DNA from: Alishewanella aestuarii B11
GTDB lineage: Bacteria > Pseudomonadota > Gammaproteobacteria > Enterobacterales > Alteromonadaceae
Direction: 5' to 3'
NCBI RefSeq assembly: GCF_000280055.1
Contig: NZ_ALAB01000029.1
Coordinates: 1-64,000, forward strand
Length of the DNA stretch: 64,000 nucleotides
The notes beneath the pieces are model-generated. The model was not told the DNA's origin. It worked only from the letters and a program-made list of their open reading frames with translations, and searched no databases. This document shows positions 41,672 to 50,206 of this stretch, piece after piece; position 1 is the stretch's first letter, and every line of letters starts with the position of its first letter. A program made the translations under genes and the position numbers.

Positions 41672-41747
41672 CTCGGTACATCCTGTACCTCGCCCTGCGG
41701 GCGTTGCTACGCAACGTCCAAAACGGCTTTCCTGCCGTTTTGTCGAA
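41672..41747. repeat. Multi-hairpin (REP-like) repeat next to tRNA-Arg
   Basis: Four consecutive hairpins: TACATCCTGTA, GCCCTGCGGGC, GTTGCTACGCAAC and CGGCTTTCCTGCCG. Order, loops (TCCTG, TGCG, CTACG) and length match the element inside the CRISPR repeats, but the stem bases differ in a compensatory way. It separates the two tRNA-Arg fragments. Confidence 0.65.
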
Positions 41748-41782
41748 CGACAGGCTCTCATCCGGCAAGGTCCACAAACGAG

Positions 41783-41804
41783 AAAACCGCCCTATGGCGG
41801 TTTT
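41783..41804. terminator. Bidirectional terminator
   Basis: AAAACCGCC (41783-41791) / GGCGGTTTT (41796-41804) with a 4-nt loop. T runs on both strands. Confidence 0.75.
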
Positions 41805-41810
41805 GACGTT

Positions 41811-41860
41811 TGGCGCACCCGAGAGGATTCGAACCTCTGACCTCTGCCTCCGGAGCGCAG
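41811..41860 (-). tRNA. tRNA-Arg(CCG) 3' fragment
   Basis: The minus strand has the full T arm (AGAGGTTCGAATCCTCT), the acceptor 3' strand CGGGTGC-G-CCA and the anticodon loop CTCCGGA. The D arm and 5' acceptor strand are not recognisable, and the anticodon stem has a G-G mismatch. It is the 3' part of a tRNA-Arg gene, the usual scar left at the end of an element integrated into a tRNA. Confidence 0.65.
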
Positions 41861-42162
41861 AAACCTATCTCACCAAATTATAATGTTTTATATATATCAT
41901 GCACTTATATAAAGAGCGACACCTAGATTAACCCAAAAACACAACCATTTAAACCCAATTAGTCACATTTTTAGTCACTTTTAGCTACCAAAAATTTGAC
42001 CTTTTCCTCAGGAGGCCTACGACAAAATTTTTTAAAACCGAAAAAAAATCTGAGTTTTTATGTCGAATTTTTTCGACACTTTTAGATGAATTTTTGGCAT
42101 TTGAACAGCTATAAATACCCGCGATGCTTCAGCCATGAACCACCAAACTCAACATTCTTTAT

Positions 42163-42230
42163 TACGCCTTAGCGTATATCAATTTAAATTACGCCCTAGC
42201 GTATATTGACAATAATTACGGTAAGGCGTA
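42163..42230 (+). promoter_or_regulatory. Three HipB operators upstream of hipBA
   Basis: TACGC-N4-GCGTA palindromes at 42163-42176 and 42190-42203, and a near-copy TACGG-N4-GCGTA at 42217-42230. They are spaced exactly 27 bp apart and end 43 bp before hipB. Probably autoregulatory HipB sites. The rest of 41861-42273 shows no gene. Confidence 0.75.
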
Positions 42231-42273
42231 TACACTCATTACAAATTACATTTAACAATGTGGAGTGTGTTTG

Positions 42274-42528
42274 ATGCAGATCACCCGTCCAGAACAACTT
42301 AGCACTCTTATAAAAGCATATCGCAAAAAGCAGGGTGTTACGCAATCAGAGATCGCTCAGCTGGTCGGTCTTCGGGTGGCGACAATTTCTGATTTTGAGA
42401 ACAAACCTGAATCCTGCAAGTTAGCCACATTTTTCAAAATCCTTGCCGCCTTGCAACTACAGCTGGATATCTCGCCCCGCGAAACATCCTTACAGCCAGA
42501 CCAAGATACATGGCAGGAGGGCTGGTAA
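42274..42528 (+). CDS. hipB: HipB-type antitoxin
   Basis: An 84-residue Xre-type helix-turn-helix protein (LIKAYRKKQGVTQSEIAQLVGLRVATISDFE, residues about 12-42). It neutralises HipA and represses its own promoter. GGAG precedes the ATG at 42274. It directly abuts hipA, whose ATG follows its stop. Length and order match hipBA operons. Confidence 0.88.
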   Translation: MQITRPEQLSTLIKAYRKKQGVTQSEIAQLVGLRVATISDFENKPESCKLATFFKILAALQLQLDISPRETSLQPDQDTWQEGW

Positions 42529-43839
42529 ATGGACACGCTTGATATTTACATGAATGGGATCAGGGTTGGTGAATACCAGCGCGATAGACGAGGTGCGAAT
42601 AGTTTCACTTACGATACTGATTGGCTGAACTCGCCAGGACGTCGAAGCTTATCGCTTTCCTTAACACTTCGACCAGAACGTTATACAGGGCCACAAGTCT
42701 ATAACTTTTTTGACAACTTACTACCCGACTCTCGCGAAATTCGCGAGCGAATGGTGGCACGCTTTAAAGCAAACTCAACCGAACCTTTTGATATCCTTAG
42801 CCAGGTCGGAAGGGATTGTGTCGGTGCGATACAGCTGGTTCCGTCAGGTGCAGCTGCGCCTACCATAAAGCGGATTGAGGCGAGTGCGCTAACAGATACT
42901 GAACTAGCAAAGATATTAAATGGCTATCAGGCAAAAAAACCCTTAGGTATGCTGGACGATACACAAGATTTTCGTATTTCACTGGCCGGTGCTCAGGAAA
43001 AAACGGCACTATTATTCTATCAAGGCCAATGGTGCTTGCCACATAAGGCTACACCAACAACGCACATTATTAAGCTGCCAATAGGTGAGATACGCTCACA
43101 TGATCGTGTGATTGATATGACACACAGTGTTGAAAATGAGTATCTATGTCTTAACATCGCCAAAACCTACGGCTTTGAAACGGCAAAATGTCAGATGATG
43201 ATGGCGGACGGTATTAAAGCACTGGCGGTTGAGCGCTTTGATCGCAAGATGGCGCCTGACAACAGCTGGATCATGCGACTACCGCAAGAGGATTTCTGCC
43301 AGGTTAGCGGCACCTCCCCCGCTAGAAAATATGAGGTGGACGGCGGCCCTGCCATTTCAACCATAATGCAGGAACTACTTGGTGCTGCTAATCCCAAGCA
43401 TGACAGAGAAACTTTCATGCGCACTCAGGTTTTATTCTGGCTGCTGGGTGCAACAGATGGTCACGCTAAGAATTTCTCCATTTTTCTTGAACGGCAAGAT
43501 CAATACCGGCTAACCCCGCTATACGATATCTTGTCCGCCTTCCCTGCAATCTCTAAAAAAGGTCTACATGAAAAAGACTTGCGTTTGGCAATGTCATTAA
43601 AGGGGTCCAAAGGCAGAAAAACAGAATGCCGGTTGATCGGCCCTAAACACTTTTTCAACACCGCTGGTGAAGTCGGTTTTCCATTATCGAGCATGGAGCG
43701 GATACTACATGAAATGGGAAGCATGACTGCAGATGTGATTAATAAGGTTGCTGATGAACTGCCCGCTGGTTTTCCTAGTTTTATAGCTGAACCGATATTT
43801 GAAGGTATGCACAGATATAGCCAGCGACTACTTAGCTGA
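42529..43839 (+). CDS. hipA: HipA serine/threonine kinase toxin
   Basis: A 436-residue full-length HipA. In E. coli this kinase phosphorylates glutamyl-tRNA synthetase and induces persistence. Seen are RISLAGAQEKTALLF (P-loop-like motif, about 148-162), HIIKLP (ATP-binding Lys), LLGATDGHAKNFSIFL (catalytic Asp, about 304-319) and YDILSAFP (metal-binding Asp). No lesion seen. Confidence 0.88.
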   Translation: MDTLDIYMNGIRVGEYQRDRRGANSFTYDTDWLNSPGRRSLSLSLTLRPERYTGPQVYNFFDNLLPDSREIRERMVARFKANSTEPFDILSQVGRDCVGAIQLVPSGAAAPTIKRIEASALTDTELAKILNGYQAKKPLGMLDDTQDFRISLAGAQEKTALLFYQGQWCLPHKATPTTHIIKLPIGEIRSHDRVIDMTHSVENEYLCLNIAKTYGFETAKCQMMMADGIKALAVERFDRKMAPDNSWIMRLPQEDFCQVSGTSPARKYEVDGGPAISTIMQELLGAANPKHDRETFMRTQVLFWLLGATDGHAKNFSIFLERQDQYRLTPLYDILSAFPAISKKGLHEKDLRLAMSLKGSKGRKTECRLIGPKHFFNTAGEVGFPLSSMERILHEMGSMTADVINKVADELPAGFPSFIAEPIFEGMHRYSQRLLS

Positions 43840-44047
43840 TCACTAACCCAAAGTGACGCTTTTTTAGAACTTCACTGCTAATGTTGTACGTTAAAAGTAA
43901 ATAGATGCCAAGGAACACTAATTACGGCCGAACAAAGCGAAATACGTAATGGTTCGAAAATTAACTGACACAATTTAAAGAAACTTTTAAGCTGTATAGT
44001 ATTATTATAACGCGCTGAATTATTAAAATTTTCTGAAATGGTAGCAC

Positions 44048-44605
44048 ATGCCCAAACATCTGCTGATAGTCGATTTAGAAGCCACCTGCTGGGATGGTGA
44101 TGTACCTAGTCTTAATCGTCGCCAAACCGTTGAGGATATGGAAGTTATTGAGTTTGGCTGTGTAGTGGCAGAGCCCGATGGCAAGTTGCTGGATGCAAAG
44201 TCCTTTATCGTGCGCCCTGTGTTACGCCCACAGCTCAGTTCCTTTTGCACACAATTAACCGGAATTTCTCAGCAGCAAGTTGCTGTCGCGCCGGTCTATG
44301 CAGAGGTAGTTAAAGTAATAGATGCATGGCTTGCTGCTTATCAGCCTTTTTGCTGGGCGTCTTGGGGCGATTACGATCGGCATCAGCTGGGTGCTGAGCG
44401 GCAACACAACGGTTGTGAGCCTGCTTTTATGGCACTAGAGCACAAAAACCTGAAGCAATTGTGGCGTGAAGGCAGAGCAGCCAAACGTCGCTCTGGTTTG
44501 CAAGCCGCATTGGCCTTTCATAACCTTGCCTTTGAAGGCCAACATCATCGTGGTATCGACGATGCGCGCAATATGGCTCGGTTGCTGCCATGGATACCTT
44601 TGTAA
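44048..44605 (+). CDS. DEDDh-type 3'-5' exonuclease
   Basis: A 185-residue exonuclease of the RNase T/DnaQ superfamily. The acidic motif DLEATCW (residues about 9-15) gives DxE. WGDYDRHQL (about 106-114) has the second Asp. HRGIDDARNMARL (about 167-179) gives the DEDDh His and last Asp. It resembles stand-alone exonucleases that trim RNA or DNA ends. Monocistronic, with about 200 bp free on each side. Confidence 0.82.
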   Translation: MPKHLLIVDLEATCWDGDVPSLNRRQTVEDMEVIEFGCVVAEPDGKLLDAKSFIVRPVLRPQLSSFCTQLTGISQQQVAVAPVYAEVVKVIDAWLAAYQPFCWASWGDYDRHQLGAERQHNGCEPAFMALEHKNLKQLWREGRAAKRRSGLQAALAFHNLAFEGQHHRGIDDARNMARLLPWIPL

Positions 44606-44727
44606 AACGTTGGGCTTGAATAAAAAGAAACTGGCCCCTCATAAATCACTGCTCGAGCTTTAACATTAGCAGGACAGAAGTCACCATGTCAGGTTTGCAT
44701 TTTTCCGCTCAATCTCTGTAATTGATT

Positions 44728-44751
44728 TTACAGTAATCTATGTTACAGTAA
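44728..44751 (+). promoter_or_regulatory. Direct repeats upstream of the ATPase gene
   Basis: Two copies of TTACAGTAA at 44728-44736 and 44743-44751, 15 bp apart, shortly before the ATPase start. A possible regulator site. Confidence 0.3.
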
Positions 44752-44787
44752 ACCTCAGGAAGAAACTAAGATATTACTGGTGATGTC

Positions 44788-46125
44788 GTGCAGCAGTTTT
44801 ACAATAGAGAATCACAGCTAGCAGCGCTTCGGGAAATCAGCGGCAACATTGAACATTCAAAAGGGATACTCAGTGTTGTAGTGGGTCGTCGCCGTGTTGG
44901 CAAAACCAGGTTGTTGAATGAAGCGTTCGACAGTAACAAGCATCAACATCTCTACCTTTTTATTGGCCGTAAGTCTGAAAAAGCGCTGGTCAGTGAGTTT
45001 ACTGCCATTCTTGAGTTTAAACTGAAATCGCGGTTTTTTCAGCCAACCAGCCTGAAAGATATTTTCGAATACTTATTTGATTATGCCACCAAGGTACCTT
45101 TGACTATCGTTATCGATGAGTTTCAGGATATCGAAAGAGTAGAGCCTGGCTTATTCTCAGATTTGCAGAATCTTTGGGATAGTTACAAAAAAAGCGCGAT
45201 GCTGCATCTGGTTTGCTGTGGCTCTTTGTACAACCTGATGACTCGACTCTTCAAGGATGAAAAGCAGCCCTTACTAAACCGAGATGATTATTTTTTCAAA
45301 ATCAATCCGCTTACTCCCGGTTACATCAAAGCCATTATGCAAGACAACGGCAAATATAATCCGGAGGACTTGTTGTTATGGTGGTGTTTATCAGGCGGTA
45401 TTCCTAAATATCTTGAATGGCTAAATAATGCGACAAATGAACCGCTCTCCAGCCTTATCTCTGATACCTCACCCCTTATAAAAGAAGGGATGCATCGCCT
45501 AGTCGAAGATTTCGGTTCAGAGCACAGAGCCTATTTTGATATTCTCGGCGCAATCGCGAGTGGCTATAACACCCGGCCGAGAATAGAAAACTATCTTGCC
45601 ATCGGGGTTGGCGTTCATTTGGAAAAGCTCGAAAAGGACTTTGATATTATCAATAAAATCAGGTCTATAACGGCAAAAGAGAGCTCACGAGATATTCGCT
45701 ATGAGATTGCAGATGAATTTCTAAGTTTTTGGTTCAGGTTTATCTACAGCAATCGCAGCGCGGTGGAAATCGAGAACTTTGACTTTATCAGGCGGATTAT
45801 CGACAGAGATTTTGACACCTATTCGGGTAAGCAACTGGAAAACTTATTTAAAGCCATTCTTGCCGAGTCCAAGCAGTTCAACCAGATAGGGAGTTACTGG
45901 GATAGCAAAGGGGAAGATGAGATTGATATTGTTGCTATCGATGATTTGAATAAAAAAATTCTGATCGCAGAAGTGAAACGGCAATCCAGAAAATATAGTG
46001 AAACCAAGCTGATAATGAAATCGAAAAGCTTGCTACAACAACTTAATCGTCATAGCTATGACGTGTCTTACCGGGGCTTTACGCTGGATAATCTTGATGA
46101 CGTGCTTGCCGGGCATGCTTACTAA
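44788..46125 (+). CDS. AAA ATPase with DUF234-like C-terminus
   Basis: A 445-residue protein of the archaeal-ATPase/DUF234 type. Walker A is VVGRRRVGKTRLLNEAF (residues about 31-47) and Walker B is TIVIDEFQDIE (about 109-119). The C-terminal IDIVAIDDLNKKILIAEVK looks like a PD-(D/E)XK nuclease strand pair (D, ExK, about 385-405). Many such genes are mobile and linked to defence; function is unproven. The GTG start at 44788 lacks a strong ribosome-binding site. Confidence 0.75.
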   Translation: MQQFYNRESQLAALREISGNIEHSKGILSVVVGRRRVGKTRLLNEAFDSNKHQHLYLFIGRKSEKALVSEFTAILEFKLKSRFFQPTSLKDIFEYLFDYATKVPLTIVIDEFQDIERVEPGLFSDLQNLWDSYKKSAMLHLVCCGSLYNLMTRLFKDEKQPLLNRDDYFFKINPLTPGYIKAIMQDNGKYNPEDLLLWWCLSGGIPKYLEWLNNATNEPLSSLISDTSPLIKEGMHRLVEDFGSEHRAYFDILGAIASGYNTRPRIENYLAIGVGVHLEKLEKDFDIINKIRSITAKESSRDIRYEIADEFLSFWFRFIYSNRSAVEIENFDFIRRIIDRDFDTYSGKQLENLFKAILAESKQFNQIGSYWDSKGEDEIDIVAIDDLNKKILIAEVKRQSRKYSETKLIMKSKSLLQQLNRHSYDVSYRGFTLDNLDDVLAGHAY

Positions 46126-46249
46126 AGCGGGATTTCTCGGTGGCCCCCTTAGCCAGGAACAACTTGCGCATATTGAAGCATTAAAAACATTGTTCATAAA
46201 AAGAGCAGAGCCATTACAAACGCAGGCTCAACTTTTTGAACAGGTATGA
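46115..46249 (+). CDS. Hypothetical 44-residue fragment
   Basis: Overlaps the end of the ATPase gene in another frame (MLTKAGFLGGPLSQEQLAHI, then a helical tail). It may be the tail of a lost protein, perhaps a restriction subunit, but no family is certain. Confidence 0.25.
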   Translation: MLTKAGFLGGPLSQEQLAHIEALKTLFIKRAEPLQTQAQLFEQV

Positions 46250-46593
46250 AAAGAAGCGTTTTGAAAGCCCCCTATCAGCGCCAAAGTGCTATGGAACATC
46301 TGATGGAAGAACATAAATGTGACCACCTTCCTGCAGGAGCTTATCTGTATAAAGATGAGTTAAGCTAATGTGGAAAAAAACTTTGGTATCTGAGTCTAAT
46401 TCGTGAAGCGACTGACGAAGATCTGGAAGAAAGCCATTATCTCGAAGCAGTTGGCGAAGTTATCTGGACAGTAAGCGCTGAAGTTTTGTTTTGCCCCTAC
46501 TGTGGTAAAGATTTGTACAATGGTAAACCTAATGAGAGCACGGGTGATTTTGCACTCTATGATTCATCAGCCTATAAAATGATTAAACGTTAA
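46246..46593 (+). pseudogene. Zinc-ribbon protein interrupted by a stop codon
   Basis: One frame runs from ATG 46246 to TAA 46593 but contains a TAA at 46366-46368. After the stop it reads CGKKLWYLSLIREATDEDLE and on to LFCPYCGKDL, with a CxxCG pair. The section after the stop has no start codon or ribosome-binding site of its own. This is read as a gene broken by a nonsense mutation. Confidence 0.5.
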
Positions 46594-46618
46594 CGCGAAT
46601 ACATGTAAAAGCGAAGCT

Positions 46619-46740
46619 CACCTGAGATTACATTAAAGCGCATTCATAAAGTACTCTTGGCGATCTCAGCCCAGAGAATTTTCAGTTGAAGAACAGTGCT
46701 TTGTGAAGTGTCTACTGTTGCTGGTACGTATCATTTTATT
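46619..46740. repeat. Interspersed repeat, copy 1
   Basis: About 120 bp beginning CACCTGAGATTAC and ending TACTGTTGCTGGTACGTATC. It closely matches 60790-60910 and, over its second half, 56846-56920. No open reading frame. Function unknown. Confidence 0.75.
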
Positions 46741-46814
46741 TTAGGTTTAATAAATAGTCCGTTCGCATAAGTTACAACCTTAAAGCTTAACAATAGACAC
46801 TAACTTGTTAGAGC

Positions 46815-46849
46815 GAACAAATTGTTCTACATTAAAGGTAAGAATGTAG
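46815..46849 (+). promoter_or_regulatory. Palindromes upstream of the second hipB
   Basis: GAACAAATTGTTC (46815-46827), followed by CTACATT (46827-46833) / AATGTAG (46843-46849). Likely autoregulatory sites for the HipB-like protein at 46888. Confidence 0.45.
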
Positions 46850-46887
46850 CTATTTTATTTGTTCGAATAAATTAACGAGGTTTCCCA

Positions 46888-47325
46888 GTGAAAATACCTG
46901 TTGAAAGTGTTGCTGACATTGGTCAGGTTATTCGTATCACTCGGATTTCTCAGGATTTAGACCAGCTAACCGCAGCTCAACTCTCCAGCGCAGGACAATC
47001 ATTTTTAAGCCATTTGGAGAACGGAAAAGAAACGGCACAAATTGGCAAAGTGTTGCAGGTGTTAGAATCATTGGGAATTGGGGTTGAGCTGACTCTGCCG
47101 CCTGATGTTGACACCATGCTGGCTAAATATCAAAACTCGGTAAAACATGGCGGTAATTTACACAATTATAATGTCGCCTCAGATAGCCCAACAGAGGAAC
47201 TATCAAAAACATATCGGAGTGGCGTTTTATATGAAGATGGTAAGAGACTTCAGCGTACTGATATAAAGACCTTCCTTGAACTATGGGAAAAGGTATCGAA
47301 CAGCAAACGGGTGCGACGGTCATGA
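46888..47325 (+). CDS. HipB-like antitoxin, second system
   Basis: A 145-residue protein with an Xre-like helix-turn-helix (DIGQVIRITRISQDLDQL to FLSHLENGK, residues about 10-52), followed by a longer C-terminal extension than usual. It overlaps hipA by 4 bp (ATGA). GAGG lies upstream of the GTG start. It should bind the partner HipA-like protein and repress the operon. Confidence 0.75.
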   Translation: MKIPVESVADIGQVIRITRISQDLDQLTAAQLSSAGQSFLSHLENGKETAQIGKVLQVLESLGIGVELTLPPDVDTMLAKYQNSVKHGGNLHNYNVASDSPTEELSKTYRSGVLYEDGKRLQRTDIKTFLELWEKVSNSKRVRRS

Positions 47326-48570
47326 GAGAGTTAGTCGTTTATCTTGACCGCACTTTAGTTGGAAAGCTATTCGAAGAATCGTCGTTGTGGGGATTTGAGT
47401 ATGACAGTACATGGTTAACTCATGGCTACAACATCATACCAGGGCTTTTATTCAAAGCCGGTAGACAACTGGATGGCGCCACAACCCGGCCTGTGCAATG
47501 GTTTTTTGACAATTTATTGCCAGAAGAGCAAGCCAGAACCTTGCTTGAAAAAGAGGCCAAAGTGCAACCTGGTGATGCGTTTTCTTTGCTGACAGCAATT
47601 GGCCATGAATCGGCAGGGGCTTTTACGCTATTAACACCAGGTGCAAAATTAGATGCCGGACAGGCTATCGAGCTAACACCGGCAGAGCTCAATGAAAGAA
47701 TCCTAAACCTACCAAAGCTTCCTTTAAATCTAAGCGAACGAAAAAAAATGTCGCTTGCGGGCGCGCAACACAAAATGTTGGTGATTTTCAAAGATGGGCA
47801 ACTCTATGAACCTTCTGGCCAGTTGCCGTCAACGCACATTTTAAAGCCTGAACATACTGACGCTTCGGCGTATTACTTTACTACTCGAAATGAATGGTTT
47901 GTCATGTCGTTGGCCAGAGCGTGTGGCCTGTCTGTGCCGGAGGTACACCATATTTATCTTCCTGCACCGGTTCATATCGTAAAACGTTTTGATCGGTCTG
48001 GTGAGTATCCAGATATTCATCGATTACATGTCATAGATGGATGCCAGCTTCTGGGGCTGTCATTCAGAGAAAAATACAGTGCAAGCTCAGTCGAAAGTCT
48101 TAAAAAACTTGCGGATAGCTGTATTGCGCCTGGTCCAGCCCGGTTAGCTATTTTCAAATGGGCTTTGTTCAACGCCTTTGTTGGTAATGGTGATGCACAT
48201 CTGAAGAACTTATCGTTTCGATTAACTGACCGAGGCTATCAGTTGATGCCTCACTATGATCTTTTAAGCACCAGTATCTATGCAGTGGTTGGAAAACATC
48301 ATCTTGAAGAGCTCTCTCAGAAAATGGGAGCGGCAGCTCATTTTGGTGAGTTAAGAAAACCATGTCTTGCAATTTGGGCTGGCGCTTGGATTGCCAGAGG
48401 CACTGTCATTAAGAATTATGGAACAAATGAAAAAGACAATCATGCCGGCTGCAGATAAGTTGGCGGCACAAGTTGCTGCAGAACCCGCCCATGACGGTAA
48501 AGCTTGCGAAATGCAAATGCTGAAGAAGATCCGCCATCTAAAAATTCAGGAAATGCTAAATCAGCTGTGA
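47322..48570 (+). pseudogene. hipA: hipA, second system, frameshifted near the 3' end
   Basis: Most of HipA is intact: KMSLAGAQHKMLVIF, HILKPE, the catalytic loop FVGNGDAHLKNLSF and the metal motif YDLLST. At AAAA 48356-48359 the frame shifts. The original frame gives an unrelated tail ending at 48458, while deleting one A restores HVLQFGLALGLPEALSLRIM and continues to 48570 with the HipA C-terminal sequence (MQMLKKIRHLKIQEML). It is either a true one-base insertion, a slippage site or a sequencing error. The kinase core is unaffected. Confidence 0.75.
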
Positions 48571-48705
48571 GCAAAATAATTTATCCTTATTGTGATACAT
48601 TCGCTTCAACTCATGCTTGCTGCACGGAAACGGAATAGAGCTTAGGGCGAAACCAAGAGTAACGACCCACACCTTGCGTGCGGGCCTATGGTTTTTCAGG
48701 GACGT

Positions 48706-49878
48706 TTAGAAACTTAATGCAAGCCCCACGCTAAACGCGGTATTTTCAATGCTCTCGCCGGCATGGCTTTCTGCTTCCATCCGCGAGACTTCTCCAGAAA
48801 TGGTGAACATGGTCCAGAGTGTGTGCCATACACCTGCACTCAGTTTCCTTTGCTGCTCCACTTGCACCAAGGCATCAACGCCAGCTAAATCTACGGTTGA
48901 GACGCCATAGTTAATGCCAAACTTAGTGGCTCCGATAGTGTGCGTGGCTTGGGTGAACCAGCCTGAGGTGTCGCGCGGCGTGCCATTGATATCTGCGCCG
49001 TCGACCAGTAATCCATAATAGCCTAAACCTTGGCCATCAAATGCTGAGGCAGCTAAGCGCGTCGCGCCGAGTTGGAGTGCTGCGGTTACGTCGATACCAC
49101 GTGCGGTATAATCACCGTTCGGGGTGGCAACGTCTTGGCTGAAAAAGGTACTAGAAATATAGCCTTGCTCGAAATTGTAGCGCAGACGTCCGTGGATACC
49201 CGGACGTTCAGAGCCGGAGTCGCCGACGTAACCGTTACCACCAAAGCTTACTGGGTCGAGCGGTTGGAAGATCCCGATATCAGCTTGAAAGTGCTCACCT
49301 AACTGGCGTCTGTAAGTGATCTGAGAGAGTCGGTCGGCAAACACATAGCCGTAACCTGCGGCACCAAGAGTGGTATTCAACGGACTCCGAATAGCAGCTG
49401 TTGCGCCAACGCCACCCAAGGCCATGTCTTCTAGCACGACATCGATACCAAATACCCCATAATCACGCCCCACTTTAATGGTGCCCATGTCGGCGTTACC
49501 AACGGTGAAAAAGGCGCGATAGGCACGATTATCGCCGTTCCCGTTAAAGGCGCTGTTGTCGGTGGTGCCAGGTTCAATCGCGAGAAACGCTTTGAGATCG
49601 AAACCATCTCGCTGCGTACTTGCCGAAAACTGGAAGCTGGCTGGGCTATAGCCATTCGATACTGAGGTTGCATCTTTGCCGGTACATAGCAACGCGTTGC
49701 CAGCCACAGCGGCGCCGGAGTCATCGCAATCAGCGAATACAGCGTGAGCATTTATGTAGCCGTGAAATTCGAAATCCCAAGCCGGTGCTGCGGTTTCTGC
49801 GTGAGCCGCAGCGGATGCGGAAAGTGCGGCCGCAACGACTGCAGGTAAATAATATAGATGAGTTGTTTTGAGTGCCAT
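48706..49878 (-). CDS. Outer-membrane porin
   Basis: About 390 residues. The signal peptide ends near ASAAAHA. The mature start is FEFHGYINAHAVFAD, then alternating beta strands and terminal SVGLALSF, the C-terminal Phe of outer-membrane barrels. IKVGRDYGVFGID is a porin-type strand. The second ATG (49878) has AGAGG at the right distance. It is divergent from the alcohol dehydrogenase and has its own sigma-54 promoter, so it is probably the uptake channel for the substrate of the adjacent catabolic cluster. Confidence 0.82.
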   Translation of the reverse strand: MALKTTHLYYLPAVVAAALSASAAAHAETAAPAWDFEFHGYINAHAVFADCDDSGAAVAGNALLCTGKDATSVSNGYSPASFQFSASTQRDGFDLKAFLAIEPGTTDNSAFNGNGDNRAYRAFFTVGNADMGTIKVGRDYGVFGIDVVLEDMALGGVGATAAIRSPLNTTLGAAGYGYVFADRLSQITYRRQLGEHFQADIGIFQPLDPVSFGGNGYVGDSGSERPGIHGRLRYNFEQGYISSTFFSQDVATPNGDYTARGIDVTAALQLGATRLAASAFDGQGLGYYGLLVDGADINGTPRDTSGWFTQATHTIGATKFGINYGVSTVDLAGVDALVQVEQQRKLSAGVWHTLWTMFTISGEVSRMEAESHAGESIENTAFSVGLALSF

Positions 49879-49951
49879 AACCATTGCCTCTTGTAATTGT
49901 TATTGTTGATGACAGATATCAGCAATTGCTGCGACCTGTTGCATCTTTTTT

Positions 49952-49970
49952 CTGCAATGGCTGTGCCAAG
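49952..49970 (-). promoter_or_regulatory. Sigma-54 promoter of the porin gene
   Basis: On the minus strand TTGGCACAGCCATTGCAG. The -24 GG and -12 GC are 10 nt apart, nearly perfect consensus. It lies about 75 bp upstream of the porin start. Confidence 0.8.
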
Positions 49971-50043
49971 TCGAATACCAACCTTAACTATATGTTTTCA
50001 TAGGATTTATCTTTTTCACAAAAAGCTAGTTATGATGACATTA

Positions 50044-50070
50044 TTCATCAGCTTAAGGCAAACTGATGAA
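50044..50070. promoter_or_regulatory. Palindromic activator site between two sigma-54 promoters
   Basis: TTCATCAG (50044-50051) and CTGATGAA (50063-50070), a perfect 8-bp inverted repeat 11 bp apart. It lies roughly midway between the two divergent -24/-12 promoters, as expected for the binding site of the activator encoded at 52721. Confidence 0.65.
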
Positions 50071-50154
50071 CAAAATCATCAACGCAATCGCTCCATCTAG
50101 TCATTCAGATTAAAAATAACTATAAAAAACATAATGTTAAACATTTAATTAAGG

Positions 50155-50171
50155 TTGGCATGGGGTTTGCA
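50155..50171 (+). promoter_or_regulatory. Sigma-54 promoter of the catabolic operon
   Basis: TTGGCATGGGGTTTGCA, with -24 GG and -12 GC 10 nt apart. It lies about 36 bp upstream of the alcohol dehydrogenase start. Confidence 0.8.
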
Positions 50172-50206
50172 AAAGCTCTAGGCCAAAAATAAGAATAAGG
50201 AAGCAC

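Noticed and set aside
41811-41885. Complete tRNA-Arg(CCG) on the minus strand
   Set aside because: The T arm and 3' end are perfect but no D arm or 5' acceptor strand can be paired. Called a 3' fragment instead.
43840-44047. A small gene between hipA and the exonuclease
   Set aside because: No reading frame with a ribosome-binding site; the stretch is A/T-rich and looks like an ordinary promoter region.
46366-46368. Stop codon read as selenocysteine or programmed readthrough
   Set aside because: The codon is TAA, not TGA, and no SECIS-like structure or readthrough context is seen.
46799-46811. CTAACTTGTTAG near the second hipB as an operator copy
   Set aside because: Only the TTGT half matches, spacing to a -10 does not fit, and better HipB-type palindromes are adjacent.
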